A stretch of 64,000 bases of DNA from JAHDHW01 sp965220465 (GTDB lineage Bacteria; Bacteroidota; Bacteroidia; Chitinophagales; Saprospiraceae), in NCBI GenBank assembly GCA_965220465.1, contig CBDCPZ010000024.1:372001-436000 (forward strand), in the 5' to 3' direction. Under the pieces are notes generated by a model. The model was not told where the DNA came from and searched no databases. It saw only the letters and a program-made list of their open reading frames with translations. The position numbers and the translations under genes are program-made. This document shows, in pieces, positions 27,587 to 37,106 of this stretch. How positions within the stretch are numbered: the stretch's first letter is position 1; the number at the start of each line of letters is the position of its first letter.

Positions 27587-28840
27587 TTATCTCTTTGCAA
27601 TCCAGCTTAAAGGATTTAGTCGTTCTTTTTCGCGCCATACTTCAAAATGCACTTCAGATACATTGCTTTTTGAGTTTACGCTAGATAGTCCAATTGGTTG
27701 TTTAATTTTTACTTTATCATTCTTTTTTACATAAACCTCTTTAAGGTTTGAGTATACGGTATAATAGTCGCCGTGTTGAATAATTATCATGTGCTCATAA
27801 CCCGGAATGAACTGTTTGCCAACGACAATACCTTCAAATATTGCTCTTACTTGTGCATTATTGTCAGTGCGAATATCAATGCCATTGTTTGTAATTTCAA
27901 TTTTCCGCAAAGTCGGATGCGGTTGTTTTCCGAAATAACCAGTCACGATTCCATTACTAACCGGCCAGGGTAATCTGCCTTTGTTTGCATAGAAACTCGT
28001 TGTCAGGATATTTAGTTCCGGAGTTTTCGTTGGTTTTTTATTTTGTGTCTTTTTTAATGCTTCTGCAGTTCTTGCTCTTTTACGTTCTGCGATTACTTCC
28101 TGTTGAATGACTGTTTCGATGGCATCGTTGAGTTTTTGATGAGCTATCCTTTTTGCTTTGAGGTTTTTTCGCAATCTTGCTTCATCAGCGCGAAGCGTAT
28201 TGAGCATTTTATATTTATCCAGCAATTCTTTATTCAAAAGCTCTGTTTGAGTCTCCTGATCTGCAATTAATTGCTCTTTTTCAGCTATCCTTTCTTCTAA
28301 TTGATTTAACTTTTTAGAAAGAGTATTAGTGGTTTCTATGATAAGCCTCGCTTGTTTTTTACGGTATTGGTCGTATTGTTTGAGGTATTGCCATCGTTTA
28401 AAAGCCTGGTTAAAACTTTCGGAAGAAAAAATAAAAAGTAAGGTGCTGTGATTGACTTTTTGCCGGTAAGCATTACGAGCCATTACACCATATTCTTTTT
28501 GCAGCCGATTGATATCATTTTCGAGTGCTTCGGTAACTTCTTTGGTTCTGTCAATGTTTGCAATTGCAAAGGCGAGTTCTTCCTGCAAGGTGTGGATTAG
28601 TTCTTCTCTTTTTTGGATTTGCTGCTGCAAAGTGACGTATCGATCAAGTGTAGCGGCTTTATTGTTGGTGGTCTGACTGAGTAATTTGGACGTAGTATTG
28701 ATCTCAGAAAGAAGTCGCATCCGCTTGTTTTCAAGGTTTTTGCGGCCCTGTCCATTCGCTGATGGAAGTGCTAAAATACCAAGGAATAGAACAATAAGAA
28801 TAGGTTTAATTAACCTTTGTATAATGTGAAGGGATTTCAA
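27587..28840 (-). CDS. EnvC-like murein hydrolase activator (coiled coil plus degenerate LytM/M23 domain)
   Basis: 417 residues. Signal peptide ending near residue 30 (ILALPSANGQG), a long coiled coil (~35-265, rich in Q/E/K with heptads), and a C-terminal M23 domain from ~300 (LPWPVSNGIVTGYFGKQ). The zinc ligands are not complete: the usual HxGxD is NNGID (~317), and the HxH pair is EVHF with only the second His left. As in E. coli EnvC, this points to activation of an amidase rather than hydrolysis. It acts in the periplasm at septation or daughter-cell separation. Its start overlaps the DUF4292 gene by 35 bp, last gene of a four-gene minus-strand operon. Confidence 0.88.
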   Translation of the reverse strand: MKSLHIIQRLIKPILIVLFLGILALPSANGQGRKNLENKRMRLLSEINTTSKLLSQTTNNKAATLDRYVTLQQQIQKREELIHTLQEELAFAIANIDRTKEVTEALENDINRLQKEYGVMARNAYRQKVNHSTLLFIFSSESFNQAFKRWQYLKQYDQYRKKQARLIIETTNTLSKKLNQLEERIAEKEQLIADQETQTELLNKELLDKYKMLNTLRADEARLRKNLKAKRIAHQKLNDAIETVIQQEVIAERKRARTAEALKKTQNKKPTKTPELNILTTSFYANKGRLPWPVSNGIVTGYFGKQPHPTLRKIEITNNGIDIRTDNNAQVRAIFEGIVVGKQFIPGYEHMIIIQHGDYYTVYSNLKEVYVKKNDKVKIKQPIGLSSVNSKSNVSEVHFEVWREKERLNPLSWIAKR

Positions 28841-29597
28841 ATTGAATCGTCTTAGGGCTATTGATTTCTAATTTTGAAAATTTAACATTTATAGCGACAT
28901 TGCCAATACTTTCGCTATTAAAATCGAAGATGCGAAAATACGAAAAATTTGGATATTCTTCTTCGTTCGAATGTTCAAAAGCCATGGTCATGTTTTGTTT
29001 GCTATGTTTTTCCTCAAAAGCCATTTGCCTAATTAAAAAAGAAATTCCATCAACAAGGTATTGGCTTTTAAAATCATCATTCTCGTTATTGAGCTGATAT
29101 TCGGAAGTATTTATTGAGGCCTTTAATTCTGAACCGTCAAAAAAAACAGGGTTGCCTAAAATGATTTCCTGAAGTACTTTAAAATTAGTGGGGCCGGCTT
29201 TTTGGGAAGGAAGATTGTATTCTTTTTCAAGAAAACTGATGTCTTTTATAAAATACTCTTTTTCTAGTCGATCGATGACATAAATGCTGTCTGGAGTGAT
29301 TTTTATACGAGCCGCCTCGACATTTAATTTTTTAACATTCATCCAGATCACGCTGTCTTTTCGCATACGGATATTTGCCGTTAATTTACGGGTTTGGTAA
29401 TCATCCGAAAAAGTGATCCGCAATTTTGCACTCAACCAGTCCGCTTCAAAGCGTTGATCAGCAAGCTTTTTTAATATAAATTTCGAAGACTTATTTTTTA
29501 AATTAGCAGAACGGGCATTCCGTGCGGTTTTGCAGGAAGGAAGCGTAATGAGCTGTAGAGCGAGGAGAAGGAAAGTATATTTGAAAAAGGGTTTCAA
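28806..29597 (-). CDS. DUF4292 lipoprotein
   Basis: 263 residues. Lipobox LPSC at residues ~19-22 (LITLPSCKTARNARS). The body fits DUF4292 of Bacteroidota: ADWLSAKLRITFSDDYQTRKLTANIRMRKDSVIWMNV and AARIKITPDSIYVIDRLEKEYF. The fold is thought LolA/LolB-like (beta baklava), so lipoprotein or lipid transfer at the outer membrane is a reasonable inference but unproven. It sits between a TPR protein and an EnvC-like protein, the standard arrangement in the phylum, which ties it to envelope maintenance. Confidence 0.85.
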   Translation of the reverse strand: MKPFFKYTFLLLALQLITLPSCKTARNARSANLKNKSSKFILKKLADQRFEADWLSAKLRITFSDDYQTRKLTANIRMRKDSVIWMNVKKLNVEAARIKITPDSIYVIDRLEKEYFIKDISFLEKEYNLPSQKAGPTNFKVLQEIILGNPVFFDGSELKASINTSEYQLNNENDDFKSQYLVDGISFLIRQMAFEEKHSKQNMTMAFEHSNEEEYPNFSYFRIFDFNSESIGNVAINVKFSKLEINSPKTIQFEIPSHYTKVN

Positions 29598-29678
29598 TTG
29601 ATTTTTTTGCTTATAACGAATGTGAGAGAAAGATTGGTTTGAAAAGGCTGAATTGTTTTAAGATTTAAAATTTACAAC

Positions 29679-31400
29679 CTATTCATATAATTGCCGGTCA
29701 GTAATTTTCTTTTCCAATATTTTTGAAGTAGAACCTTTTTCGAGCGCTTTTTGCCAATTGATAATGGCATTTTCAACATCATCCAATTGAAAAAGAACAT
29801 CGCCGTAATGTTCCAAAATGTCTGGCATTTCATCGCCACCATTTGCCATTGCTTTACTGATCCATTCTTTCGCTGTACTGTATTCTTTTATTTTGTAAAA
29901 TATCCAGCCATACGTATCCTGATAATAAGGATTGTTTGGATCTAACTCATTCGCTTTTGCACACATCTCTTTTGCTTTTGCTAGTTTGTCACTGCGCAAA
30001 GCAAGATAGTAGCTGTATCTATTTAAAATAGAAGGAACATTGGGGTTTATTTTCAATGCTTCATCAAACGCGATATCAGATTTGTCAAAATCCTCCAACT
30101 GGTAATATTCGATAGCCATGTGGTTATAAATATCGAGGCGGAGGATCGGATTTTTGCGGGACATCAAGAGTGCTTGCTGAAGGCTGCTAATTGCTTCGCG
30201 GTGCCTTTTAAGCTGACCGTTGGCGACGCCATTGAAATAATAGGCTTTGGCTTGATTTGGGAAAAAATCAATTGCTTCTTCTGAAGTTTGGAGTAAGGCT
30301 TCGAAATTGCTGAGTTCTAAATTAATGTACATCACCTGCTCCCAAATAGTGAAAACAGCTTTGTTTAACTTAAGTGCTTTTTGATACTTTTCTAAGGCAG
30401 TTTGGTTGTCTCCGGAATAATAAAGAATGTCTCCAAAAGCTGAGTAAGATTTGGCTTCCTCAGGATGAACTTCTACTAATATTTCGGCAAGTTCTACAAT
30501 CTTTTTAGCAAGAACCGTGTCACCTGAATTTGCTAATTTTTGAATGTAAGGAATGAGTTCTTTGATTTTTATATCAATGCTGACATCTGGTTTTTCAAAG
30601 ACAGGTTTTAGGGTATTCAAATAACTTATGTCATCCCCTCCATCCTTTAGTTTTTCTGCAAGTGCTATACTTGCATAGGCATCGTCCGGGTCAATAGATA
30701 GTATTTGTTTATAAATTTCTTCTGCTTTATTTTGATCGCCAACCTGTTGGTAAAAACCAGCTAGCATATGTTTGTAGTCCGTATTGGATGGAGCAGATTT
30801 GGCCAGGATTTCTAATTCTTCTGCGGCTTTTTTTTGATCACCTAAACCTAAATATAATCTATACTTTTTACCGGAAAGGTCTTCATTTATTCCAAATTTG
30901 CTTTCCAGTTTGTCATAGACTTTGATTGCTTTGGATGCATCTCCGGCTTTAACTAAAAAGAAGGCCCACTTTTCATAATAATAAGTGTTTTCTCCGTCTT
31001 GAGCCACAAGGCCTTCAAAAACTTTTGCAGCTTCTTTTGGTTTGCCCATCTTGTCGTGGAGATCAGCCAAAAACATTTCATACCATACATTTTCAGGTTC
31101 CAGTGACAAAGCTTCTTTGATCGAATGTAAAGCATTGTCATTTTTCTCCTGAACATCATAAATTCTGGCTAGTTCGTATAAGGCAGCATCGTTTTTTTTA
31201 TCTCTTTTTATCACTTCTTTGAACAAATAAACCGCATTTTCATAGTTGCCAAGAATTTTTTCTTTGCTGGCATCAATAAATATCTTTTGTGTATTGATTT
31301 CCTCTTCAGATATTTGCACCTGTCCGTATATTGGAGGCAATGCCACTGAAGAAAGTAGCGTAGTCAAAAGAAAATAATATTTAATACTTAAAAGCCTCAT
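29679..31400 (-). CDS. Secreted tetratricopeptide-repeat protein
   Basis: 573 residues with a Sec signal (LLTTLLSSVALPPIYGQ, cleavage after ~26). From ~30 to the end it is a continuous array of TPR helices (for example NDAALYELARIYDVQEKNDNALHSIKEALSLEPEN, NPNVPSILNRYSYYLALRSDKLAKAKEMCAKANELDPNNPYYQDTYGWIFYKIKEY). Periplasmic scaffold or assembly factor; partner unknown. Its start codon overlaps the stop of the nucleotidyltransferase gene by 4 bp (ATGA), so the two are translationally coupled. The order nucleotidyltransferase, TPR, DUF4292, EnvC is a recurrent Bacteroidota operon. Confidence 0.88.
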   Translation of the reverse strand: MRLLSIKYYFLLTTLLSSVALPPIYGQVQISEEEINTQKIFIDASKEKILGNYENAVYLFKEVIKRDKKNDAALYELARIYDVQEKNDNALHSIKEALSLEPENVWYEMFLADLHDKMGKPKEAAKVFEGLVAQDGENTYYYEKWAFFLVKAGDASKAIKVYDKLESKFGINEDLSGKKYRLYLGLGDQKKAAEELEILAKSAPSNTDYKHMLAGFYQQVGDQNKAEEIYKQILSIDPDDAYASIALAEKLKDGGDDISYLNTLKPVFEKPDVSIDIKIKELIPYIQKLANSGDTVLAKKIVELAEILVEVHPEEAKSYSAFGDILYYSGDNQTALEKYQKALKLNKAVFTIWEQVMYINLELSNFEALLQTSEEAIDFFPNQAKAYYFNGVANGQLKRHREAISSLQQALLMSRKNPILRLDIYNHMAIEYYQLEDFDKSDIAFDEALKINPNVPSILNRYSYYLALRSDKLAKAKEMCAKANELDPNNPYYQDTYGWIFYKIKEYSTAKEWISKAMANGGDEMPDILEHYGDVLFQLDDVENAIINWQKALEKGSTSKILEKKITDRQLYE

Positions 31401-32401
31401 ACGGTATACTTAGAATAATCGCCGATGCTGATGTCTGATTTTTTACCGCTATACTCAACAAAATTTCCGATCATAGAATTCTCCAGATTAGCATCTTTTA
31501 CTTTCGAATCACCTTGAAGGATACTGTTTATAATAACGGAGTTTTCAACTTTTGAATTGTTTCCAACTGATACATAAGGTCCTATTACTGAGTTGTTCAA
31601 TTTTACATTGTCACCAATAAAACAAGGCGGAATAACGACTGAATTTTCAATAGAAACAGTGTCAGCTACCAATTGTTCCTTAGATTTCAATTCGAGCATC
31701 CTTTTATTAGTAAATACAACAGCATCTTTGTTACCACAATCAAGCCATTCTTCGATATTTCCCGGCTTAATGATCAATCCTTTTGATTTCATGCTTTCCA
31801 AAGCGCTGGTCAATTGATATTCTCCTTTATCCTTGATGTTATGGTCGATCAGGTGTTGAAGTTCTGCACGCAGATTATCTCCATCTTTCATATAATAAAT
31901 ACCGACAATGGCCAGATCAGAGACAAAGATCGGTGACTTTTCAACAAAATCAGTTATCACATTGTTTTCGTCTACTTTTACTACACCAAAAGGAGAAGGG
32001 TCTTCCACTTTTTGAACCCAAACCATTCCGTCTGCTTGTGGGTCAATTGAAAAGTTGGCTTTAAAAAGGGTATCTGAAAAGGCAATTATACATGGTCCTG
32101 TCAAACTTTCTTTTGCACATAAAATAGCGTGAGCGGTGCCTAAGGGCTGATCCTGATAATAGATAGAACCTTTCGCACCTAAAGAATCGGCAATTGCCAG
32201 AAGTTGCTTTTCGGCTTGTACTCCAAAATCACCAATTATAAAGGCTACTTCATCAATCTCACTGTTACAACTAGCAGCCAAATCTTCTACAAGCCGCTGA
32301 ACCATAGGTTTTCCGGCAATTGGAAGTAATGGTTTTGGTACGGTTAAAGTATGTGGACGAAGGCGAGAACCTCGACCAGCCATAGGAATAATGATTTTCA
32401 T
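31397..32401 (-). CDS. Sugar-phosphate nucleotidyltransferase
   Basis: 334 residues. The N-terminal Rossmann-like catalytic domain opens with MKIIIPMAGRGSRLRPHTLTVPKPLLPIAGKPM, carrying the GxGxRL..T...PK signature for NTP binding. GTAHAILCAKESL and VDENNVITDFVEKSP are also typical. From ~240 on there is a left-handed beta-helix of hexapeptide repeats (NSVIGPYVSVGNNSKVENSVIINSILQGD). It makes an NDP-sugar for envelope polysaccharide; the exact sugar and nucleotide (glucose-1-P, mannose-1-P or other) cannot be fixed. First gene of the envelope operon. Confidence 0.9.
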   Translation of the reverse strand: MKIIIPMAGRGSRLRPHTLTVPKPLLPIAGKPMVQRLVEDLAASCNSEIDEVAFIIGDFGVQAEKQLLAIADSLGAKGSIYYQDQPLGTAHAILCAKESLTGPCIIAFSDTLFKANFSIDPQADGMVWVQKVEDPSPFGVVKVDENNVITDFVEKSPIFVSDLAIVGIYYMKDGDNLRAELQHLIDHNIKDKGEYQLTSALESMKSKGLIIKPGNIEEWLDCGNKDAVVFTNKRMLELKSKEQLVADTVSIENSVVIPPCFIGDNVKLNNSVIGPYVSVGNNSKVENSVIINSILQGDSKVKDANLENSMIGNFVEYSGKKSDISIGDYSKYTV

Positions 32402-32476
32402 TTTATTTGTTTTGATTGTTAATACGGGTTTTCAAGCGCAAATATAAATTATTTTGCATGAAGGAGGGACGTTTTG

Positions 32477-33913
32477 TTATTCTATAACTGATACTTTGAC
32501 CATATTGGTTCGGTGCCTGCGGTGCAGCGGCATGCTTCCGGTATTTACAACAACATCACCGGGAAACACTTGTTTTTCATGAACCAGGATTTGCGTAACG
32601 TCATGGATGGTTTCGTCTGTAGTCGTAAACTTGTCGTAATAATAGCAACGAACGCCCCACACTAAATTAAGTGTGGCCAGCATATGTATTTGATCTGAGA
32701 ATATATAAATGTCGCAATTGGGGCGATAGCTTGACACTTTAAAAGCAGTATAACCAGAGCTGGACATACCCAAAATGGCTTTTGCTCCAATTTCTTCTGC
32801 AGTTTTAGCAGCATTAAAACACACTGCGTCAGAAAGAAAAGTGCGGGATTTTTTGTTTGGTGTCGGGCGCTCGTAACTTATAATTTTACTAGCTTCGGCT
32901 TCATCAATGATCTTGTTCATAGCCTCAACCACCTTTACAGGGTGATTTCCCATAGCCGTTTCGCCACTAAGCATTACTGCATCGGTTCCATCAAGCACCG
33001 CATTGGCAACATCAGTGATTTCTGCACGAGTAGGGATGGGTTGTTTGATCATACTGTCCATCATGTGCGTGGCAACAATCACCGGTCTGGCCCATTGAAT
33101 GCATTTGCTGATTATTTTTTTCTGTAAAATGGGTAATTTTTCAATCGGCATTTCAATGCCAAGATCTCCACGGGCAATCATAATTCCATTGGATGCTTTG
33201 ATGATTTTATCAATATTTGCAATTGCCTCAGGTTTTTCAATTTTTGCAATCACTTTTGCTGGGTGATGCCGCGCTGCAATACGTTTGCGAAGATCTTTGA
33301 TGTCTTTTGATGTCCGTACAAAAGACAAAGCGATCCAATTCACAGCTGGCTGGGTTAATATAAAATCAAGGTCACGAAGATCTTTTTCAGTAAGAGAAGG
33401 AAGGGAAACTTTTGTATTGGGCAAATTGACTCCTTTGTTGGAAGAAAGGATTCCGCCATAAACCACTTTTAATTTTACTAAGTTTGATTTGTTTGTTTCG
33501 ATTACTTCGAATACTAATTTTCCATCATCAACTAAGACCAATTCTCCTACAGTTACGTCCTGAGCAAACTGTTTGTAGCTCATGTAGATTTTTTCCATGT
33601 TGCCAACACACTTCTCATTGACGAACGTAACAATATCATCTTTCTTTAAAACCAATTCATTATTTTCAATTTTCCCTACCCTCAATTTTGGGCCTTGTAA
33701 ATCAGCCAATATTCCAAGGTGCAGGTTGTATTTTTCGTTGATGTAAGTAATATTGTTGATTACCTTGAGATGGTCTTCATGGAGCCCGTGAGAGAAATTT
33801 AAACGAAATACATCCACTCCGGCTTTGCCAAGTTCAAGTAAATTATTGTAAGAACTCGAAGCAGGGCCAACGGTTGCCACAATTTTAGTATTCTGATGAT
33901 TTACGATTCCCAT
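32477..33913 (-). CDS. pyk: Pyruvate kinase
   Basis: 478 residues, normal length. Final ATP-forming step of glycolysis. N-terminus TKIVATVGPASSS and DVFRLNFSHG; active-site region KIEKPEAIANIDKIIKASNGIMIARGDLGIEMP with the metal-binding Glu and Asp; VMLSGETAMGNHPV. The C-terminal effector domain ends with TGSMPLHRRHRTNMVKVSVIE. Transcribed alone, 75 bp upstream of the envelope operon; the divergent neighbour is acpP. Confidence 0.97.
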   Translation of the reverse strand: MGIVNHQNTKIVATVGPASSSYNNLLELGKAGVDVFRLNFSHGLHEDHLKVINNITYINEKYNLHLGILADLQGPKLRVGKIENNELVLKKDDIVTFVNEKCVGNMEKIYMSYKQFAQDVTVGELVLVDDGKLVFEVIETNKSNLVKLKVVYGGILSSNKGVNLPNTKVSLPSLTEKDLRDLDFILTQPAVNWIALSFVRTSKDIKDLRKRIAARHHPAKVIAKIEKPEAIANIDKIIKASNGIMIARGDLGIEMPIEKLPILQKKIISKCIQWARPVIVATHMMDSMIKQPIPTRAEITDVANAVLDGTDAVMLSGETAMGNHPVKVVEAMNKIIDEAEASKIISYERPTPNKKSRTFLSDAVCFNAAKTAEEIGAKAILGMSSSGYTAFKVSSYRPNCDIYIFSDQIHMLATLNLVWGVRCYYYDKFTTTDETIHDVTQILVHEKQVFPGDVVVNTGSMPLHRRHRTNMVKVSVIE

Positions 33914-34337
33914 GCTGGTTAACCAATAATTTTTATAAAAAAACGTGTTTCAAAAGAATTCCATTTTTGGAATTTTTGTGTTTAGTGTAAGTTTTACAAT
34001 AAAAGCTAAAAGTACGCTTATCTGACTACATTCCCAAAAAGGATTATAAAACAAATAACATTAAAGTTATTGGTTTTTTAGAAGCAATTTATATTTTTTA
34101 AAATAATGTATAGTTAATGAGATAGGCAATAAAACTTTCAATTTGGAAAATGCAATGCAAGTAAAAAAATTATGAAAAACTTTGGTTATCATTTGACTTA
34201 TGGTTTACTTTGCACTGCATTTGTAAACCCAGTCTATCATATATTTAGATTGCATACTGGCAAGAAAAATCGCCAAGAGGGAGTTGGTTGCCAGAATCGA
34301 CTAAAAATAAGATAGACATTAAAGTGTAAAAAAAAAT
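33914..34337. other. Divergent intergenic region between pyk and acpP
   Basis: 424 bp, AT-rich and non-coding. It holds a small hairpin AATTCC-ATTTT-GGAATT (33957-33974) close to the pyk start. On the acpP side a -7-like TTACTTTG around 34206 with TTGACTTA upstream (34195) is one base from the Bacteroidota consensus, leaving a leader of ~120 nt. Nothing else recognised. Confidence 0.45.
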
Positions 34338-34577
34338 ATGTCAAACATTGCAGAAAGAGTAAACAAAATTATCATTGATAAGCTAGGAGTCGATGAATCA
34401 GAAGTAACTTCTGAGGCTAGCTTTACCAATGACTTAGGAGCTGATTCATTGGACACGGTAGAGCTGATTATGGAATTTGAAAAAGAATTTGATCTTTCTA
34501 TTCCTGATGAACAAGCTGAAAATATTCAGACTGTTGGACAGGCAGTTTCATACCTTGAATCTCAAATCCAATCTTAA
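34338..34577 (+). CDS. acpP: Acyl carrier protein
   Basis: 79 residues. Contains LGADSLDTVELIMEFEKEF with Ser37 as the 4'-phosphopantetheine site. Carries growing acyl chains in type II fatty acid synthesis. It is followed by fabF and rnc on the same strand, the standard Bacteroidota order acpP-fabF-rnc. The 220-bp gap to fabF is longer than usual for a tight operon. Confidence 0.97.
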   Translation: MSNIAERVNKIIIDKLGVDESEVTSEASFTNDLGADSLDTVELIMEFEKEFDLSIPDEQAENIQTVGQAVSYLESQIQS

Positions 34578-34797
34578 AATTAAATTCTGTATGAGAATTG
34601 CACTCAGCTTTAATGTTCAATAATTGTTGAGTCAAATCACAAATCCACAAATTAAAAGAAATACCCTTTTGGTTTGTGGATTTTAGCTTAAAAGAGTTCT
34701 TCATTTAAACGGTTTACGGTTTTGTTGAATCCATTGCGAGTTGCTCCTGATCAAATTGTAAACCTCATTTTTCACCCGCGTATAATCTTACAAAAGT

Positions 34798-36042
34798 ATG
34801 AAACGGGTAGTCGTAACTGGAATTGGTGCTTTAACAGCAATTGGAAATAATATAAAGGAATACTTCGATGGCCTTAGTAGAGGTATTAGTGGAGCTAATC
34901 TGATAACTCGATTTGATGCCACACAATTCAAGACACAGTTTGCTTGTGAGGTAAAAAACCTGGATGTCGGGGCACATTTGGATCATCGGGAAGCACGTCG
35001 GCTTGATCCATTTACACAGTTTGCTTTGATAGCTACTGAAGAAGCTATGAAACACAGTGGCCTTGATCTTGAAAAAATAGATCTGGACAGAGCAGGAATA
35101 ATCTTTGGATCAGGAATCGGAGGATTACATTCTCTTGAATCAGAAATTGAGGAGTTTGCAAAGGGAAATGGAATTCCCAGGTACAATCCTTTCATGATTC
35201 CTAAAATGATTCCTGATATTGCAGCGGGTCATATTTCAATAAAATTTGGTTTCAGAGGTATTAATTATGCTACCGTTTCAGCATGTGCTTCTTCTTCACA
35301 CGCACTTGGAAATGCTTGTGATTATATTCGTTTGGGTAAAGCGGATATTATCATATCTGGTGGAGCTGAAGCTGCCATTACGCATGCAGGTATGGGAGGT
35401 TTCAATGCGATGAAAGCACTTTCTACCAGAAATGATGATTACAAAACAGCTTCCAGGCCATTCGATCTTGATCGTGATGGCTTTGTGTTGGGTGAAGGAG
35501 CAGGAGCATTGATTTTAGAGGATTTAGACCATGCAAAAAAGAGAGGCGCAAATATACTTGCAGAGATTGTAGGTAGTGGCGGAACTGCCGATGCTTATCA
35601 TATCACGGCCCCACACCCTGAAGGATTAGGCGCACGAAATGTGATGCGAATGGCACTTAATGATGCCAAAATGAATCCTGAAGAGATTGATTACGTAAAT
35701 GTTCATGGTACATCGACACCTTTAGGTGATGTAGCTGAAGTAAAAGCAATTCAGCAAGTGTTTGGAGAGCATGCTTACAAAATGAATGTAAGTTCCACAA
35801 AGTCAATGACTGGCCACCTTTTGGGAGCTGCCGGAGCAATAGAAGCAATTGCCGGTATTTTGGCAATTAATCATGATTTTGTGCCTCCGACGATTAATCA
35901 TTTCACTGATGATCCTGAGATTGATCCAAAACTCAATCTCACTTTTAATGTTGCCCAGAAAAGAAAAGTTAATGCTATTTTAAGCAATACTTTTGGGTTT
36001 GGAGGCCACAATTCATCAGTGATTTTTAAAAGATTTGAATAA
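34798..36042 (+). CDS. fabF: Beta-ketoacyl-ACP synthase II
   Basis: 414 residues. Condensing enzyme of type II fatty acid synthesis. The Cys-His-His triad is present: Cys163 in SACASSSHA, His303 in VHGTSTPLGD, His340 in MTGHLLGAAG. N-terminus MKRVVVTGIGALTAIGN is canonical, which fixes the start. Partner ACP is encoded directly upstream. Confidence 0.97.
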   Translation: MKRVVVTGIGALTAIGNNIKEYFDGLSRGISGANLITRFDATQFKTQFACEVKNLDVGAHLDHREARRLDPFTQFALIATEEAMKHSGLDLEKIDLDRAGIIFGSGIGGLHSLESEIEEFAKGNGIPRYNPFMIPKMIPDIAAGHISIKFGFRGINYATVSACASSSHALGNACDYIRLGKADIIISGGAEAAITHAGMGGFNAMKALSTRNDDYKTASRPFDLDRDGFVLGEGAGALILEDLDHAKKRGANILAEIVGSGGTADAYHITAPHPEGLGARNVMRMALNDAKMNPEEIDYVNVHGTSTPLGDVAEVKAIQQVFGEHAYKMNVSSTKSMTGHLLGAAGAIEAIAGILAINHDFVPPTINHFTDDPEIDPKLNLTFNVAQKRKVNAILSNTFGFGGHNSSVIFKRFE

Positions 36043-36189
36043 CAAGTACTTCGTACAGTTTTTTACAATTAATTAGCTGGTTATCAGGTTGTATTTTCTA
36101 TAGCTGCACGAAGTATTTCAATAAAGCATTTCTTATCATAATAGGAAATGCAGACAGCAGAAAAGCTGTTATATTTTTAAAAAAGTATT

Positions 36190-36228
36190 TTTGCCTTCCT
36201 GAAAAGGAAGGGTTTGCATTTTTTAAAA
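36190..36228 (+). terminator. Probable terminator after fabF
   Basis: CCTTCC-TGAAAA-GGAAGG within TTTGCCTTCC..GTTTGCATTTTTT, 150 bp after the fabF stop. Further upstream TACTTCGT (36049) and ACGAAGTA (36109) could also pair across the gap. Either could separate rnc from fabF. Confidence 0.5.
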
Positions 36229-36328
36229 ATCTGCAAAAAATAGTACTTTAATAATATCTGGATTTTATTATATCCTGATATTCAACTCTTTGCAACCTGA
36301 TAGCTGGCGACATATTAATTGTTGACTA

Positions 36329-37069
36329 TTGAAATTTTTTCTAAGAGTCTATAATTTTTATCTTTCACCGGATAAAAATTTAGCAAAGCGCTTGAGGTCA
36401 TTGCTTGGATTTACTCCTTCTAACCTTGGTCTGTTCAAACTTGCATTTTACCACAAATCAGCCTCCACGGAAAAGCTTTATGCCATCCAAAGCAATGAAC
36501 GATTGGAATACCTGGGGGATGCTGTTTTAGGGACTGTTGTTGCAGAATATCTTTTTAAAAAGTATCCTAACAACAACGAAGGTTTTCTCACTAAAATGAG
36601 ATCTAAAATAGTAAAAAGGAAATCATTGAATAAAATTGCGGATAAGATGGGACTGGATATGCTCTTGTCAGAATATAACAGTACCCGGCTAAGCCGGTCT
36701 ATGCTCGGAAACGCATTGGAGGCATTAGTCGGAGCAGTTTATTTGGAATGTGGTTATCCCAAAACAAAGCGGTATGTTATTAATAAGATTCTTCGGGGAT
36801 ATCTGGATATTCACGAATTGGAAACTTTTGACGATAATTATAAAAGTCAGTTGCTCGAATGGTGCCAAAAAAATGGCCAAACAGTGGCGTATAAAATGCT
36901 TGCCAAGTATAAATTTGAAAAAAGAGATCGCTTTAAAGTTGCCGTTATGATTGATGGTAATAAGATCGCAACGGCTGACGATTTTAACAAAAAAAGTGCT
37001 GAACAAACCGCTTCTGAAAAGGCGATGCATACTCTGGGAATTATTTCAGAGGACGATGATGACGATTAA
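36329..37069 (+). CDS. rnc: Ribonuclease III
   Basis: 246 residues. Double-strand-specific endoribonuclease acting in rRNA maturation. Signature NERLEYLGDAVLGTVVAEYLF and the second acidic site NALEALVGAVYLE give the Mg2+ ligands. A C-terminal double-stranded RNA-binding domain spans ~165-240 (YKSQLLEWCQKNGQ.., KSAEQTASEKAMHTLG). The start is a TTG at 36329: an in-frame TGA two codons upstream excludes a longer form and there is no ATG before conserved sequence. An acidic EDDDDD tail ends the protein. Confidence 0.93.
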   Translation: MKFFLRVYNFYLSPDKNLAKRLRSLLGFTPSNLGLFKLAFYHKSASTEKLYAIQSNERLEYLGDAVLGTVVAEYLFKKYPNNNEGFLTKMRSKIVKRKSLNKIADKMGLDMLLSEYNSTRLSRSMLGNALEALVGAVYLECGYPKTKRYVINKILRGYLDIHELETFDDNYKSQLLEWCQKNGQTVAYKMLAKYKFEKRDRFKVAVMIDGNKIATADDFNKKSAEQTASEKAMHTLGIISEDDDDD

Positions 37070-37106
37070 TGGTTCTTTCCTTTTTATTAATTAAATCATG
37101 TAAATT

